Of a stretch of DNA of 64,000 nt, positions 44,120-53,529 are shown one piece after another. Within the stretch, counting starts at the first letter, position 1, and the number at the start of each line of letters is the position of its first letter. The notes beneath the pieces were generated by a model. That model did not search any database. It was given only the letters and a program-made list of their open reading frames with translations, and was not told where the DNA came from. Made by a program: the position numbers and the translations under genes. The stretch spans positions 496,001-560,000 of the forward strand of contig CAVZGO010000003.1 in NCBI GenBank assembly GCA_963774935.1. The letters run 5' to 3'. Origin of the DNA: CAVZGO01 sp963774935 (GTDB lineage: Bacteria; Chloroflexota; Anaerolineae; Anaerolineales; UBA4823).

Positions 44120-45118
44120 TTGAAATTAATCATTCAAATCCCCTGTTATAACGAGGCTGAAACCTTGCCTCAGACAATCCAGGCATTGCCCCGCTCTCTG
44201 CCTGATGTCGATATCATCGAATATCTCATCATAGATGATGGGAGCAGCGACAACACCTCTGAGGTAGCACGAAAAGCCGGCGTAGAGCATGTTATCCGTC
44301 TCTCCAGGCATGCTGGATTGGCTGCAGGATTTCGGGCTGGTCTGGATGCCAGCCTGCGTCTTGGTGCTGATATCATAGTAAATACGGATGCAGATAACCA
44401 GTACAATGCAGATGATATTTTCCAGCTCATCGAGCCCATCCTGTTGAAGAGAGCAGATTTAGTTGTCGGCGACCGAGGAGTTGCCTCGCTCCATGCCTTT
44501 TCACCACTAAAACGTCAATTGCAGCGCCTGGGAAGCTGGGTGATCACGCGTGCATCTGGGGTCGACACACCCGACGCCACCAGCGGCTTTCGGGCTCTGA
44601 GTCGGAAAGCTGCCATGCACACCATTGTATTAAGCGAATACTCCTATACACTTGAAACGCTTATCCAGGCTGGTGCGAATAAATTGGCGGTTGAATATGT
44701 GCGAGTTGGCACCAATCCCCAAACCCGACCTTCGCGCTTGATGAACAGCATCCCGCATTATCTGGCCAATTCTGGCGTAACGATCTTACGCTCATATACC
44801 ATGTACCGCCCGTTGCGCGTCTTCACCATCATTGGCAGCATCATCACCTTGATCGGGGTATTCATCGGAGCCCGGTTTGTTTATTATTATGTCATTGGTC
44901 AAGGCGGTGGTAAAGTCCAATCGTTAATCTTCGCAGCGATCATGCTGATCGTTGGATTTCAAGTGCTACTGATTGGTTTACTGGCAGATTTGATAAGCTT
45001 CAATCGAAAGATTAATGAAGAAACCCTAATTCGCGTCCGGCGGCTTGAGCTGAACCAGGAGCACCCCGACCCGCGTGATGATCACCCAAGCCCGGAAGAG
45101 CGTAAAATAAATTCGTGA
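44120..45118 (+). CDS. Glycosyltransferase family 2, DPM1-like, with C-terminal membrane helices
   Basis: 332 residues. GT2 catalytic domain (about 1-220) with IIQIPCYNEAETL, LIIDDGSSDNTSEVA, VNTDADNQYN (DxD) and the GFRALSRKAA segment, followed by two hydrophobic helices (about 235-300). Resembles dolichyl/polyprenyl-phosphate sugar synthases, which make lipid-linked sugars for membrane GT-C enzymes. Starts at TTG 44120, the only start that keeps the whole domain. The next gene, 28 bases away, is a GT-C-like protein that could use its product. Confidence 0.9.
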   Translation: MKLIIQIPCYNEAETLPQTIQALPRSLPDVDIIEYLIIDDGSSDNTSEVARKAGVEHVIRLSRHAGLAAGFRAGLDASLRLGADIIVNTDADNQYNADDIFQLIEPILLKRADLVVGDRGVASLHAFSPLKRQLQRLGSWVITRASGVDTPDATSGFRALSRKAAMHTIVLSEYSYTLETLIQAGANKLAVEYVRVGTNPQTRPSRLMNSIPHYLANSGVTILRSYTMYRPLRVFTIIGSIITLIGVFIGARFVYYYVIGQGGGKVQSLIFAAIMLIVGFQVLLIGLLADLISFNRKINEETLIRVRRLELNQEHPDPRDDHPSPEERKINS

Positions 45119-45146
45119 GCGCCGCTGGGTAGTACTGAATGAGGGG

Positions 45147-47169
45147 ATGGTTCGCTTTACTGCTGGTGTAACAGGAGTCGATAGCGATATGCCCGACCTG
45201 GTAATGGACTGGTCTATATGGTTCGCAATCGGCTCTTTTCTGTTTGTTATCCCTGGCTGGGCAATACTCGTCCTGCTGTATCCTAATCATTCTGACCTGC
45301 GTTGGCCGGAAAAGTTGGGGTTGAGCGCTGGCATCAGCCTTTCAATCATCCCTATCCTGTATTTGTGGAGCCATACGATCGGCTGGCAGCCAGGTAAGGC
45401 TATTGCCTGGCTTCTTCCAATCTTTTCTATAATCATCCTTGCCTGGTTTTATATTCTCAAGAGAAGAAAAGAATATATTAACCAGGGAGCGAACCAGTCC
45501 AATAGAAAATTACGGTTCATCCCATCAAAATGGATCTGGCACGATCTAATTTATATTGCCCTGGCTTTGACCATCCTTCTAACCAGATTCCTGGCGATTC
45601 GCGATATGGAAATTCCCCTTTGGGGAGATTCACTACAGCACACAATGATGGCTCAACTACTGGTAGATCATGGTGGGCTATTCTCATCCTGGTTGCCATA
45701 TGCACAGATGGAAAGCTTTACATATCATTTTGGATTTCATATCGGAGCAGCGGCTTTCCATTGGATATCTCACCTTTCGGTTATCCAATCTGTCTTGGTG
45801 ACTGGTCAATTTATTAATTTCCTGGCGATACTATCGCTCTACCCGCTCTCGGTCCGGATCACACGCAATCCCTGGGCAGGGTTAATAAGTATGGCGATCA
45901 CCGGGTTATTATTTCCAATGCCGATGAGTTATCTCAATTGGGGGCGGTATACCCAACTGGCAGGTCTGGTCATCTTACCTGTAGCTGCCTTTCTCATTAT
46001 GCACGTTATGGAGGCAAGATCCTTTTCCTGGCGTGAAACCAGTCTGGTGTGGACCACACTGGCAGGACTGGCATTAACCCATTACCGAGTCCTGATTTTT
46101 GCTTTAATGATCTTCCCTGTTTATATCTTCTACTCCATTATTGGTAAACGTTTTCTTGAAACCATCAAACGCACAGGTTGGATTGCTTTAGGCACCATCC
46201 TGATCACCCTGCCCTGGTTAATCAATGTCACCTTCGGGCAAGCTCGATTTAATTGCGAAAAGCCAGCTTACCACTCCAGCAAGCCAGCTCAGTGATGTTG
46301 CACGACAAGCCTTTGGCATCGGCTCCCTGACCCAATATCTGCCAGCCTGGGCATGGATCTGCTCATTGGTTTTCGTGGTTTGGGGTTTATGGAAAAGAGA
46401 TAAAGGAATTTCCATCATTACCACGTGGTGGTTATTGATTCTCCTGGTGGCTAATCCCCAATGGTTACATCTGCCAGGCGCGGGGATCATTACCAGCTTC
46501 GCAGTATTCATTTCTGCTTATTTACCTGTGAGCATTATCCTAAGTGCCGGTTTATGCTGGCTGGCTGATGCGATCTTGCCAATCTTACGAACTGGTCTTT
46601 CGAGGGCATCTCCAATCAAGCTCGCTTCTCTTAGGTGGCTCGCGATCATAATGATTCCTGTGTTTATTCTCGTGGCTTATTTTCTATCCCAACAACGGCT
46701 GCAAGATGTCGATCCGGTTACTGGCGCGCTGGTGATGCCGCAAGATATCACTGCGGCGGAATGGATAAAAGAAAACACTCCTGCAGATGCCAGCTTCGTA
46801 ATCAACGGCTTTTTTAACAGCGGTGGCGCATCGGTAGTGGGCTCGGATGCTGGTTGGTGGCTTCCGCTGCTTGCAGCCCGACAGGTGAATATTCCACCGC
46901 TGCCTTATGTATCCGAGCGTGGACCTCGTCCAGATTATGTCCAGTGGGTGAATTCACTTGTAAGTGAGATTGCCAAGAAAGGTATTCAACATGCTGATGT
47001 TGTCAGCTTGTTAGATCAGCGTGGCATAGATTACGTCTACATTGGGCAACGCCAGGGGACAGTGAATAGCCCTGGGCCATTACTCGATTTAGCGCAGCTG
47101 CTCTCGAGCGAATATTATGAGCCAGTCTATCACCAGGACCAGGTGTGGATTTTTAAATTACTCCCTTGA
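45147..47169 (+). CDS. Multi-pass membrane glycosyltransferase (GT-C/GT39-like), frameshifted
   Basis: About 674 residues if the break is repaired. Twelve or so hydrophobic segments; after the first is an extracytoplasmic loop with IRDMEIPLWGDSLQHTMMAQLL, a GT-C-like acidic motif. A C-terminal soluble domain begins near ITAAEWIKENTPADASF. Frame changes near 46236-46238: reading GGG as GG continues TFGKLDLIAKSQL smoothly. Two overlapping frames (to 46295 and from 46225) are thus one gene. Likely transfers sugars from a lipid donor to a surface polymer, with the GT2 gene before it as donor source (inference). Confidence 0.78.
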
Positions 47170-47175
47170 GCTCTA

Positions 47176-48318
47176 TCAGGCGAATCGCGCATAACCTGCC
47201 ATTGTGTCTCTCAGCATTGTATCCAGGCTGAAATTCTCTTCAATATGGCGACGCCCCAGTCTTCCGAATTCGCGCCTACGATCAGCATCCTGAAGGAGGT
47301 TCGAGATTGCCTCTGCCAGAGCGGGTCCATTTCTGCCAGGCACTAAGATGCCACCAGGTCCCATCACCTCTGCGACTGCACCTGCATCCACAGCAACCAC
47401 CGGGGTCTCACAGGCTAGAGCTTCAGCAACGGGCAGTCCAAATCCTTCCAGCAACGATGGAGAGACATACACATCGGCCATGCAAAATAAGCCTGGCATA
47501 TCTGAGTCTGCAACATATCCAACTTCATGAACCTGCTCCTTTACTGGTTCCAGCAGGCGAAGAATCTTTGTGCGGTAATCCGCGTCTCGCCATTGACCCG
47601 CTAATACTAAGATTGGCGCTGGTTTGATTTGTGGCAGCGCTTCTGCCAGGTATTCCAAACCCTTGCGCGGAGTGATGAAGCTGGCAAACAGAATGACCGG
47701 TCGATCTTCCGGCAACCCCATCCTGCTGCGGATATCTGCACGATTCGATCCAGGACGGTAGATTTTCGTATCAATCCCGTGTCGCGCCAGCATCATTTGT
47801 TGTGGGTTGATATTGTAGTCTTTCAGGAACTCATCTCGGGTGGTGGCGCTTCCAGCCAATAATCCACTCGCTCGATTGATTGACGGTATTTCAGCAAATC
47901 TCCTTGCCAGGGAATAGTAGGTATAACGATACGTCCACCGAGGCGCATGAGCAGATGAAAATTTACCCAGGCTGGCGATCCGTTGCGTGAAAGAGTGCTG
48001 CAATGACCCCACAAATTTCCCGCGGTACGCCCATCCAAAATGGATATCCCAGAAGTGCACAATGTCGAATGGTGAATGCGCTGAAATTCGTATTGCTGCA
48101 TGCCTACCAAAACCGATCCAATCGCTTCGATCGAGTGGTATGCGAATAATTTCGAGCCGTGCATCGTGGACACATTCTTGGATGGCTTCTCGCTGACCGG
48201 CAAATACCGTCACCTGGTGACCCGAATCTAGCAATCCAGCAACCAGGCGATCGCCGCTGATATCCAGACCAGAAGCATGAAAGGGCTGAAAGCCCAATGA
48301 GACAAAAGCAATTTTCAA
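47176..48318 (-). CDS. Glycosyltransferase family 4
   Basis: 380 residues, GT-B fold. N-terminal MKIAFVSLGFQPFHASGLDISGDRL, nucleotide-sugar binding half with ILFASFITPRKGLEYLAEALPQI, GQWRDADY, SPSLLEGFGLPVAEALACETPVVAVDAGAVAEVMGPGG (E-x7-E motif). A retaining glycosyltransferase of the surface-polysaccharide set. Forms a minus-strand pair with the next gene (19-base gap). Sugar specificity not predictable. Confidence 0.92.
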   Translation of the reverse strand: MKIAFVSLGFQPFHASGLDISGDRLVAGLLDSGHQVTVFAGQREAIQECVHDARLEIIRIPLDRSDWIGFGRHAAIRISAHSPFDIVHFWDIHFGWAYRGKFVGSLQHSFTQRIASLGKFSSAHAPRWTYRYTYYSLARRFAEIPSINRASGLLAGSATTRDEFLKDYNINPQQMMLARHGIDTKIYRPGSNRADIRSRMGLPEDRPVILFASFITPRKGLEYLAEALPQIKPAPILVLAGQWRDADYRTKILRLLEPVKEQVHEVGYVADSDMPGLFCMADVYVSPSLLEGFGLPVAEALACETPVVAVDAGAVAEVMGPGGILVPGRNGPALAEAISNLLQDADRRREFGRLGRRHIEENFSLDTMLRDTMAGYARFA

Positions 48319-48337
48319 GCGAAAATCCTTAATTTCA

Positions 48338-49405
48338 TCATTCTACGAGGTTCCGGCAAATATGCTCTACCTGCGCAGTAATGATCTGCTCGCTGCACTT
48401 ATCCTGGTAAAGTTGTCGAGCTGCATCGCCCAGTCGCTTGCGCAGGTCAGGATCGTCAGCAAGCTGTTGGATAAGACTGGCTAGCTGTGACGGATCGCCT
48501 GGGGGGCTTAACAATGCATCCTTGCCATCGTTCAGCAGACTTCGGTTGGCTGGTGTATCTCCAGCAATCAAGGGCCGCCCCATCGCCAGAACCTGATATA
48601 TCTTACCGGGCACCACCCGACCTGCCTTCTCCGAAAGACCGAAATGCCCACCCAAACAAATATCTGCATCCACCAGCTCCTGGGGTAATCTCTGCAGTGG
48701 CACAGGGTCAATGAACTCAACATTTGCCAGATGTAAGCTTTCAGCAAGCTGCCTGACCGAAGAATATGTTTGCCCGTTCCCGATCAGCCTGAAGTAAATA
48801 GGATGATCTCTTAGGATAGCTGCGGCGTGTATAACCGTCTCCACACCATGCAGCGGCTGGTATGCACTATAATACAGGACACGGATCGGCAGGTCAGATT
48901 TTTCAGATTGGATGGGAAAGAAAATATCCTCATTGCAGCCAACAGGGATCGAGGTAAATTTGCTCAATGGTAATCCGGTGAGCTGGCTGAAATACTCACA
49001 ATGCTCGCCGGTATCCAGGAGCACTTGCCTGGCAATCGTGCACGAGGTGCGATCCAACCATTGAGCAGCATGTGCAGCAATAGACTTCTCAGATATTTTT
49101 TGGCGGTCTCCGGTGAGCGTATCATATGTGGAGACGAAAGCATCGAAAATAACAGGCTTCCTGGCTATCCAACCGGTCGTGAGCATCAGAAAATGACCAT
49201 AAAATCCCACGAAGATCAGGTCATACTTTCTTGATAATATTTTTGGAAATGCTCTACCGGCGATCTGGAGGCTGTTCAAAAACAATGATTTTGGCCTGGT
49301 TGTGCAGGCGATCACGTCAACCTTCGAGAACCGCTGAAAAGCTCGAACCAGAACATCATTACGAGGGTATTCCAATTCTCGACCGCAAATGAATAAAACA
49401 TGCAT
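48338..49405 (-). CDS. Glycosyltransferase (GT4-like, divergent)
   Basis: 355 residues with a GT-B fold: MHVLFICGRELEYPRNDVLVRAF, a KKLL-like FVGFYGHFLML segment, C-terminal donor half with VLYYSAYQPLHGVETVIHAAAIL, FRLIGNGQTYSSVRQLAESL, and VDADICLGGHFGLSEKAGRVVPGKIYQVLAMGRPLIAGDTPANRSLLNDG. Starts at ATG 49405, where TATAAT stands 6 bases upstream (leaderless). Upstream partner of the GT4 gene on the same strand. Confidence 0.88.
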   Translation of the reverse strand: MHVLFICGRELEYPRNDVLVRAFQRFSKVDVIACTTRPKSLFLNSLQIAGRAFPKILSRKYDLIFVGFYGHFLMLTTGWIARKPVIFDAFVSTYDTLTGDRQKISEKSIAAHAAQWLDRTSCTIARQVLLDTGEHCEYFSQLTGLPLSKFTSIPVGCNEDIFFPIQSEKSDLPIRVLYYSAYQPLHGVETVIHAAAILRDHPIYFRLIGNGQTYSSVRQLAESLHLANVEFIDPVPLQRLPQELVDADICLGGHFGLSEKAGRVVPGKIYQVLAMGRPLIAGDTPANRSLLNDGKDALLSPPGDPSQLASLIQQLADDPDLRKRLGDAARQLYQDKCSEQIITAQVEHICRNLVE

Positions 49406-49411
49406 TTATTA

Positions 49412-49417
49412 ATTATA
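49412..49417 (-). promoter_or_regulatory. -10 box for leaderless glycosyltransferase transcript
   Basis: Perfect TATAAT, then TAATAA, then ATG 49405. CAGACA 19 bases upstream is a possible weak -35. Confidence 0.6.
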
Positions 49418-49455
49418 ACTGTACACTCTGTAATCATGTCTGGTTGTGAGCCAAG

Positions 49456-50340
49456 ATGGATAACAACTTAAAAATTGTCATCGTTAATTGGAACTCCAGG
49501 GATGATACACTCGCCTGTCTCAGTTCCCTGTTCCGAGCAGGTGCAAAACCAGAACAAATCATCCTCGTTGATAATGGATCCGAGGATGGTTCTCTTCAAG
49601 CCATTGAAGAGCTGTACGGTAACTCTATCAAGGTTATCGCAAATCCAACGAATTTAAATTTTGCTCCTGCCAGTAACCAGGGCTTCCGATCTGCGCTGGA
49701 AGCCGGTGCTGACTGGATTCTGTGGTTGAACAACGACACCGAGGTTGCTGATAATTTTTTTGCTGAACTACAGAAAGCACTAATCGAAAATCCATCTGCT
49801 ACCATCCTGTCTCCACTGATCTTCTACCATTCCGAGCGAGAGCGCATCTGGTATCTGGGGGATTATTTGGTCGGCAATACATTAATCACCCACAATCACT
49901 ATCAGGGAAAACAGTATAATAGTGACCTTGCCAAGCTGGTCCCCGTAGATTTCGTCAGTGGGTGTGCCATGTTGATCAAGAGAGAGGTTTTCGAGAAGGT
50001 CGGCTTACTCGACCCTGATTTGCAAATGTATGGTGAAGAGGTGGATTTCATTTGGAGAGCGCGTTTGGTGGGATATCGTCCAGTGTGCATGACTCGGGTT
50101 CACATGTGGCATAAAGTGTCTGCCAGTGCCAATCGTGATCGTCCCCGAACAAGGTATTTTCGAGTGCGTAATCAAATTCGTTTCTACCGCAAATACTCCA
50201 AAGGCTTCCAACAACTCATTATGTTCGTCTTCAGCATATACCGCGCCTTTCGTTACCTGCTCAAAGATATTTCATCCGGAGCGAGCGGTTTGCCATCCGC
50301 AACATTTCGTGGCTGGTGGGATGGCTGGAGGGGCATCTGA
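49456..50340 (+). CDS. Glycosyltransferase family 2 (rhamnosyltransferase-like)
   Basis: 294 residues. GT-A fold with IVIVNWNSRDDTLACLSSL, ILVDNGSEDGSL, NFAPASNQGFRSALEAGADWILWLNNDTEVADN (DxD-like NNDTE), VSGCAMLIKREVF and YGEEVDFIWRARLVGYRPV. Inverting sugar transfer to a growing surface glycan. First gene of a plus-strand set with two methyltransferases and a flippase-like membrane protein. Confidence 0.93.
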   Translation: MDNNLKIVIVNWNSRDDTLACLSSLFRAGAKPEQIILVDNGSEDGSLQAIEELYGNSIKVIANPTNLNFAPASNQGFRSALEAGADWILWLNNDTEVADNFFAELQKALIENPSATILSPLIFYHSERERIWYLGDYLVGNTLITHNHYQGKQYNSDLAKLVPVDFVSGCAMLIKREVFEKVGLLDPDLQMYGEEVDFIWRARLVGYRPVCMTRVHMWHKVSASANRDRPRTRYFRVRNQIRFYRKYSKGFQQLIMFVFSIYRAFRYLLKDISSGASGLPSATFRGWWDGWRGI

Positions 50341-50344
50341 TCCG

Positions 50345-51290
50345 ATGGAGACAGTGAGCTGTAATTTATGCGGCAGCGACAACGCAGTGCGCGTAAACCA
50401 GACCTTCGATCTACAGCTTGATCGACCGGATATTACCGGCACCTATGTCAAATGCCGGCAGTGTGGACTGGTGTACCAGAATCCACGACCGACTTTGGGT
50501 GAGATGGGCGAGCATTATCCGGACGAATATTTATCCTACCAATCCGTTCAACGCCAGGAATCGATGTCTTCGATCACTCGTTATGCCTACCGGCAAGGAA
50601 TGGAAAAACGACGGCGATTGATTACAAATCAAGTACAGAATGGCACGGTATTAGATATTGGCTCTGCTACAGGTGAATTCCTGGCTGCGATGAAAGAACT
50701 TCCAGGTTGGGATGTTGCTGGTATTGAGCCGGCGAAATGCAGCAGCAGAATATTCTCGGAAAGAGTATGGCATTCAAGTCTTCGTCGGAAATTTGGAAGA
50801 GGCCGAATTTTCACCAGCCACCTTCGATGCGGTTACATTATGGGATGTGCTGGAGCACCTGCATAATCCTTCGACCAGCTTACAACGGATTCATAACATT
50901 CTCAAACCCATTGGTGTTCTTGTAATCCGGTTACCGAATGGAGACGGCCTGGATGCTAAGCTGTTCGGCGAAACCTGGATAGGATTTGATACGCCTCGCC
51001 ATACTTACGTGTTCACCGGGTTAACATTAAAACGATTGCTTGAGAAAGAAGGTTTTAAAGTAACCTCTACACACTACAATATCGGTGGGTACAAAGCTAC
51101 CTTAATGAGTATTCATTCCTGGCTTGTGGCACACCGTTATAGTAAAAAAGGAATAGACAGAGTCATGCGCTGGTTATCAAGCCCTTATATGCGATTACTG
51201 ACCGCTCCTGTCTACGCGCTAACCCGTTTCGGCACATGGGGTCCACTCTTGACCGCTGTCGCCGTGAAACAGGAGAAAAGAAATGATTGA
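50345..51290 (+). CDS. Class I SAM-dependent methyltransferase with zinc-ribbon N-terminus, frameshifted
   Basis: About 315 residues if repaired, starting at ATG 50345 with CNLCGSDNA and VKCRQCGLVYQNPRP, a four-Cys zinc-binding start typical of sugar C-methyltransferase-like proteins. SAM motif VLDIGSATGEFLAAMKE, then the frame changes at AAA 50735-50737 (AA restores it), followed by FDAVTLWDVLEHLHNPSTSL and TYVFTGLTLKRLLEKEGFKV. Overlaps the next methyltransferase by 8 bases. Single A-run indel, likely an error. Confidence 0.82.
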
Positions 51291-52017
51291 AATCCGCCAT
51301 GCTCATATGGATACCGGATCTGACACCCAGGAAGCCTACAATTCGATTTATGACGAACAAGGCATCCAGCACAGCGATTCGTTCTACCTGTGGTTAATCA
51401 GCCTGTTAAAACCTCAACCGGGAGGCGTGTTAATCGATATCTCCACGGGGCAAGGCCGGCTGGTGACCTTAGCCTATAAGATGGAACTCAAGTCAATCGG
51501 CATCGACTTCGCAATGAGCGGAATTAAGATTGGTAAAGCGATCACTCCAGAATCAGGATGGGCTGTGGGAGATGGAGAAGGCCTACCGTTTGAAGACAAT
51601 TGTGCTGATTACATTACGCATATCGGAAGCCTCGAACATTACCAGAATCCTCTGGCTGGCATGGCTGAAATCGCGAGATTATTAAAACCGACTGGGAAAT
51701 GTGTCGTTTTACTCCCCAACACCTTCGGATTAATTGGAAATATCAAATATGCTTGCCAGACAGGTGAAATATTCGATGATGGTCAGCCTTTACAACGGTA
51801 CAATACCTTGCGTGGCTGGCAATCAATGCTAGAAGCCAATGGCTTAATTATTGAGCGAGTTCATAAGTACGAAAGGGAATGGCCGCGGACTCGTAAAGAT
51901 TTTACCTGGTACTTACGCAGACCTATGAAAATCCTGCGCCTGTTTGCTGCTTTCTTTATCCCCACCACCCTCTCCAATTGCCTGGTTTATGTTTGCCATC
52001 CACATCTTTCGGAATGA
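51283..52017 (+). CDS. Class I SAM-dependent methyltransferase
   Basis: 244 residues with a Rossmann methyltransferase fold: GVLIDISTGQGRLVTLAYKM (motif I), AVGDGEGLPFEDNCADYITHIGSLEHY (motif II/post), MAEIARLLKPTGKCVVLLPN (motif III). GGAGAAAAGAA precedes ATG. Overlaps the upstream methyltransferase by 8 bases and its stop forms ATGA with the next gene's start. Probably modifies a sugar or lipid intermediate of the surface polymer. Confidence 0.9.
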   Translation: MIEIRHAHMDTGSDTQEAYNSIYDEQGIQHSDSFYLWLISLLKPQPGGVLIDISTGQGRLVTLAYKMELKSIGIDFAMSGIKIGKAITPESGWAVGDGEGLPFEDNCADYITHIGSLEHYQNPLAGMAEIARLLKPTGKCVVLLPNTFGLIGNIKYACQTGEIFDDGQPLQRYNTLRGWQSMLEANGLIIERVHKYEREWPRTRKDFTWYLRRPMKILRLFAAFFIPTTLSNCLVYVCHPHLSE

Positions 52018-52988
52018 ACGGATTACCGGTATTCTCGAATAAAATTACCCGATTTTTCGCCCGTCCTGAGGTTGCCCGTTGGACTCGCATCCTGTTCGTT
52101 ATCGTTTGGATCATCCTGTTGGGCTCCATTTTTTGGTATGCCTGGCGCAACTGGAATGAAATTGTTCCCTATTTTCAGAATCTCAAGCCAGGTAGTTTAA
52201 AACAATTATGGTGGGTGTTCTTCGCGTATATCGGCAGTCTGATCAGTGCTATTTTGTGCTGGGTTGCCATTATGTCCGTTTTCGATAAGAAACACGGATG
52301 GGTTAAACATGCACAGGTTTTCTGTCTCACCTTAGCTTCCCGCCGGTTGCCAGGCACGTTCTGGTATATCGGTGGAAGAATGTCGGTATACCAGAAATTG
52401 GGGCTGCCTCAAAAGTCAATTTTATTCGCCAGCAGCATTGAGCTTGTCCTCACAACAGTGACAGGATTACCGCTCGGGATCATTTTTTTACTTGGACAAG
52501 GCAGTGAACTGGATCTAAAAATAATAATGCTGATCGTGGCTGCTTTGATCATCGGGGTAATCCTGGTGAATCCATGGACCCTTCACTGGTTTACCAGGAA
52601 ATTTAAACTGGAAATCCATCAACGAATTACATTCCTTAACATCCTCGTCTGGATGACCTTCGCTGTATTAATGTGGCTACTTAGCGGGATAATGTTAGTC
52701 AAACTGGTATCAATATTTACGGCGGTAGATACCAGCTCCGCCCTGTTCTTATGCGGTGCCTGGGCATTATCTGGTGCAATTGGGTTGCTGACCTTCTTCT
52801 TCCCCTCTTCCTTCGGTGTGACCGAGCTCAGCTTAACTTTCTTCCTATCGACTTTACTGCCATTGCCTGTCGCGACTGCAATCGCCTTGTTTCAGCGAAT
52901 AATTACAACCTTATTTGAGGTAATCCTATCGCTGCTATTCCTGCCATGGTTGACGCGATCGGCGATATTTAAGGATATCTCACCTTAA
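52014..52988 (+). CDS. Lysylphosphatidylglycerol synthase/flippase-like transmembrane protein
   Basis: 324 residues from ATG 52014, which overlaps the methyltransferase stop (ATGA); an earlier start at 51978 is inside that gene. About eight transmembrane helices; CLTLASRRLPGTFWYIGGRMSVYQKLGLP and LTFFFPSSFGVTELSLTFFLS match the UPF0104/AglD/MprF-type membrane domain. Such proteins flip or transport lipid-linked compounds or help glycan assembly. Convergent with the next gene, 3 bases between stops. Confidence 0.85.
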   Translation: MNGLPVFSNKITRFFARPEVARWTRILFVIVWIILLGSIFWYAWRNWNEIVPYFQNLKPGSLKQLWWVFFAYIGSLISAILCWVAIMSVFDKKHGWVKHAQVFCLTLASRRLPGTFWYIGGRMSVYQKLGLPQKSILFASSIELVLTTVTGLPLGIIFLLGQGSELDLKIIMLIVAALIIGVILVNPWTLHWFTRKFKLEIHQRITFLNILVWMTFAVLMWLLSGIMLVKLVSIFTAVDTSSALFLCGAWALSGAIGLLTFFFPSSFGVTELSLTFFLSTLLPLPVATAIALFQRIITTLFEVILSLLFLPWLTRSAIFKDISP

Positions 52989-52991
52989 GAG

Positions 52992-53525
52992 TTAAGGCTC
53001 CAGCTGTTCTCTCGGCAAGGAGACTACCAAAGTACCCATTTCGTTTACCTCCCCTGCGGTTATCTCCACAAAGATCTCACTGCCTGTCTTCGGATCTTTG
53101 ACCAGAATTGGGCCAAAGGGTCCCATTACGGTCAGTGCATACTTGCGTGGCTCGACATTAGAAAAGGTTACTGCCCCCTGCGGACTGCTTTCAGCACTTG
53201 GAGCCGTAGCTCGATCTAAAGCAGGCACATACGCATTTTGATACTCAGGTAGATCCGACTGCAAGGGCAGTATTTCAGCCAGGTAAACAGTCAAACCGCT
53301 CACTGGAGCCTGATTGTCATCATATAGAAGCACCATTGTTGCCGCGCCGGTGGTGCTGGAAAATTCAGGTTCGATTTGCTCTATTGAAGCATCTCCCGAA
53401 TTATTCGATCCGGAGCCTGAGCCGCCAAACCTCTCCGGGAAAACAAAAATCCCCAGGACAACCGCAATGACGATCACGATTCCTGCAATAATAATAACTT
53501 TTTGATTTTTCTTCAGAAATTCCAT
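52992..53525 (-). CDS. Membrane-anchored protein with carboxypeptidase-regulatory-like beta domain
   Basis: 177 residues. One N-terminal transmembrane helix (about 9-28), a Gly/Ser-rich linker with an acidic stretch, then a beta-sandwich domain (about 60-165) with TMVLLYDDNQAPVSGLTVYLAE, GAVTFSNVEPRKYALTVMGPFGPILV, the usual pattern of carboxypeptidase-regulatory-like or carbohydrate-binding folds. Four-base gap to the upstream radical SAM gene, so probably one operon. Function unknown. Confidence 0.75.
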   Translation of the reverse strand: MEFLKKNQKVIIIAGIVIVIAVVLGIFVFPERFGGSGSGSNNSGDASIEQIEPEFSSTTGAATMVLLYDDNQAPVSGLTVYLAEILPLQSDLPEYQNAYVPALDRATAPSAESSPQGAVTFSNVEPRKYALTVMGPFGPILVKDPKTGSEIFVEITAGEVNEMGTLVVSLPREQLEP

Positions 53526-53529
53526 CGTT

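Noticed and set aside
46225..46295. Two separate overlapping membrane protein genes (to 46295 and from 46225)
   Set aside because: Reading GGG as GG at 46236-46238 joins them into one protein with continuous similarity, so a frameshifted single gene is the better call.
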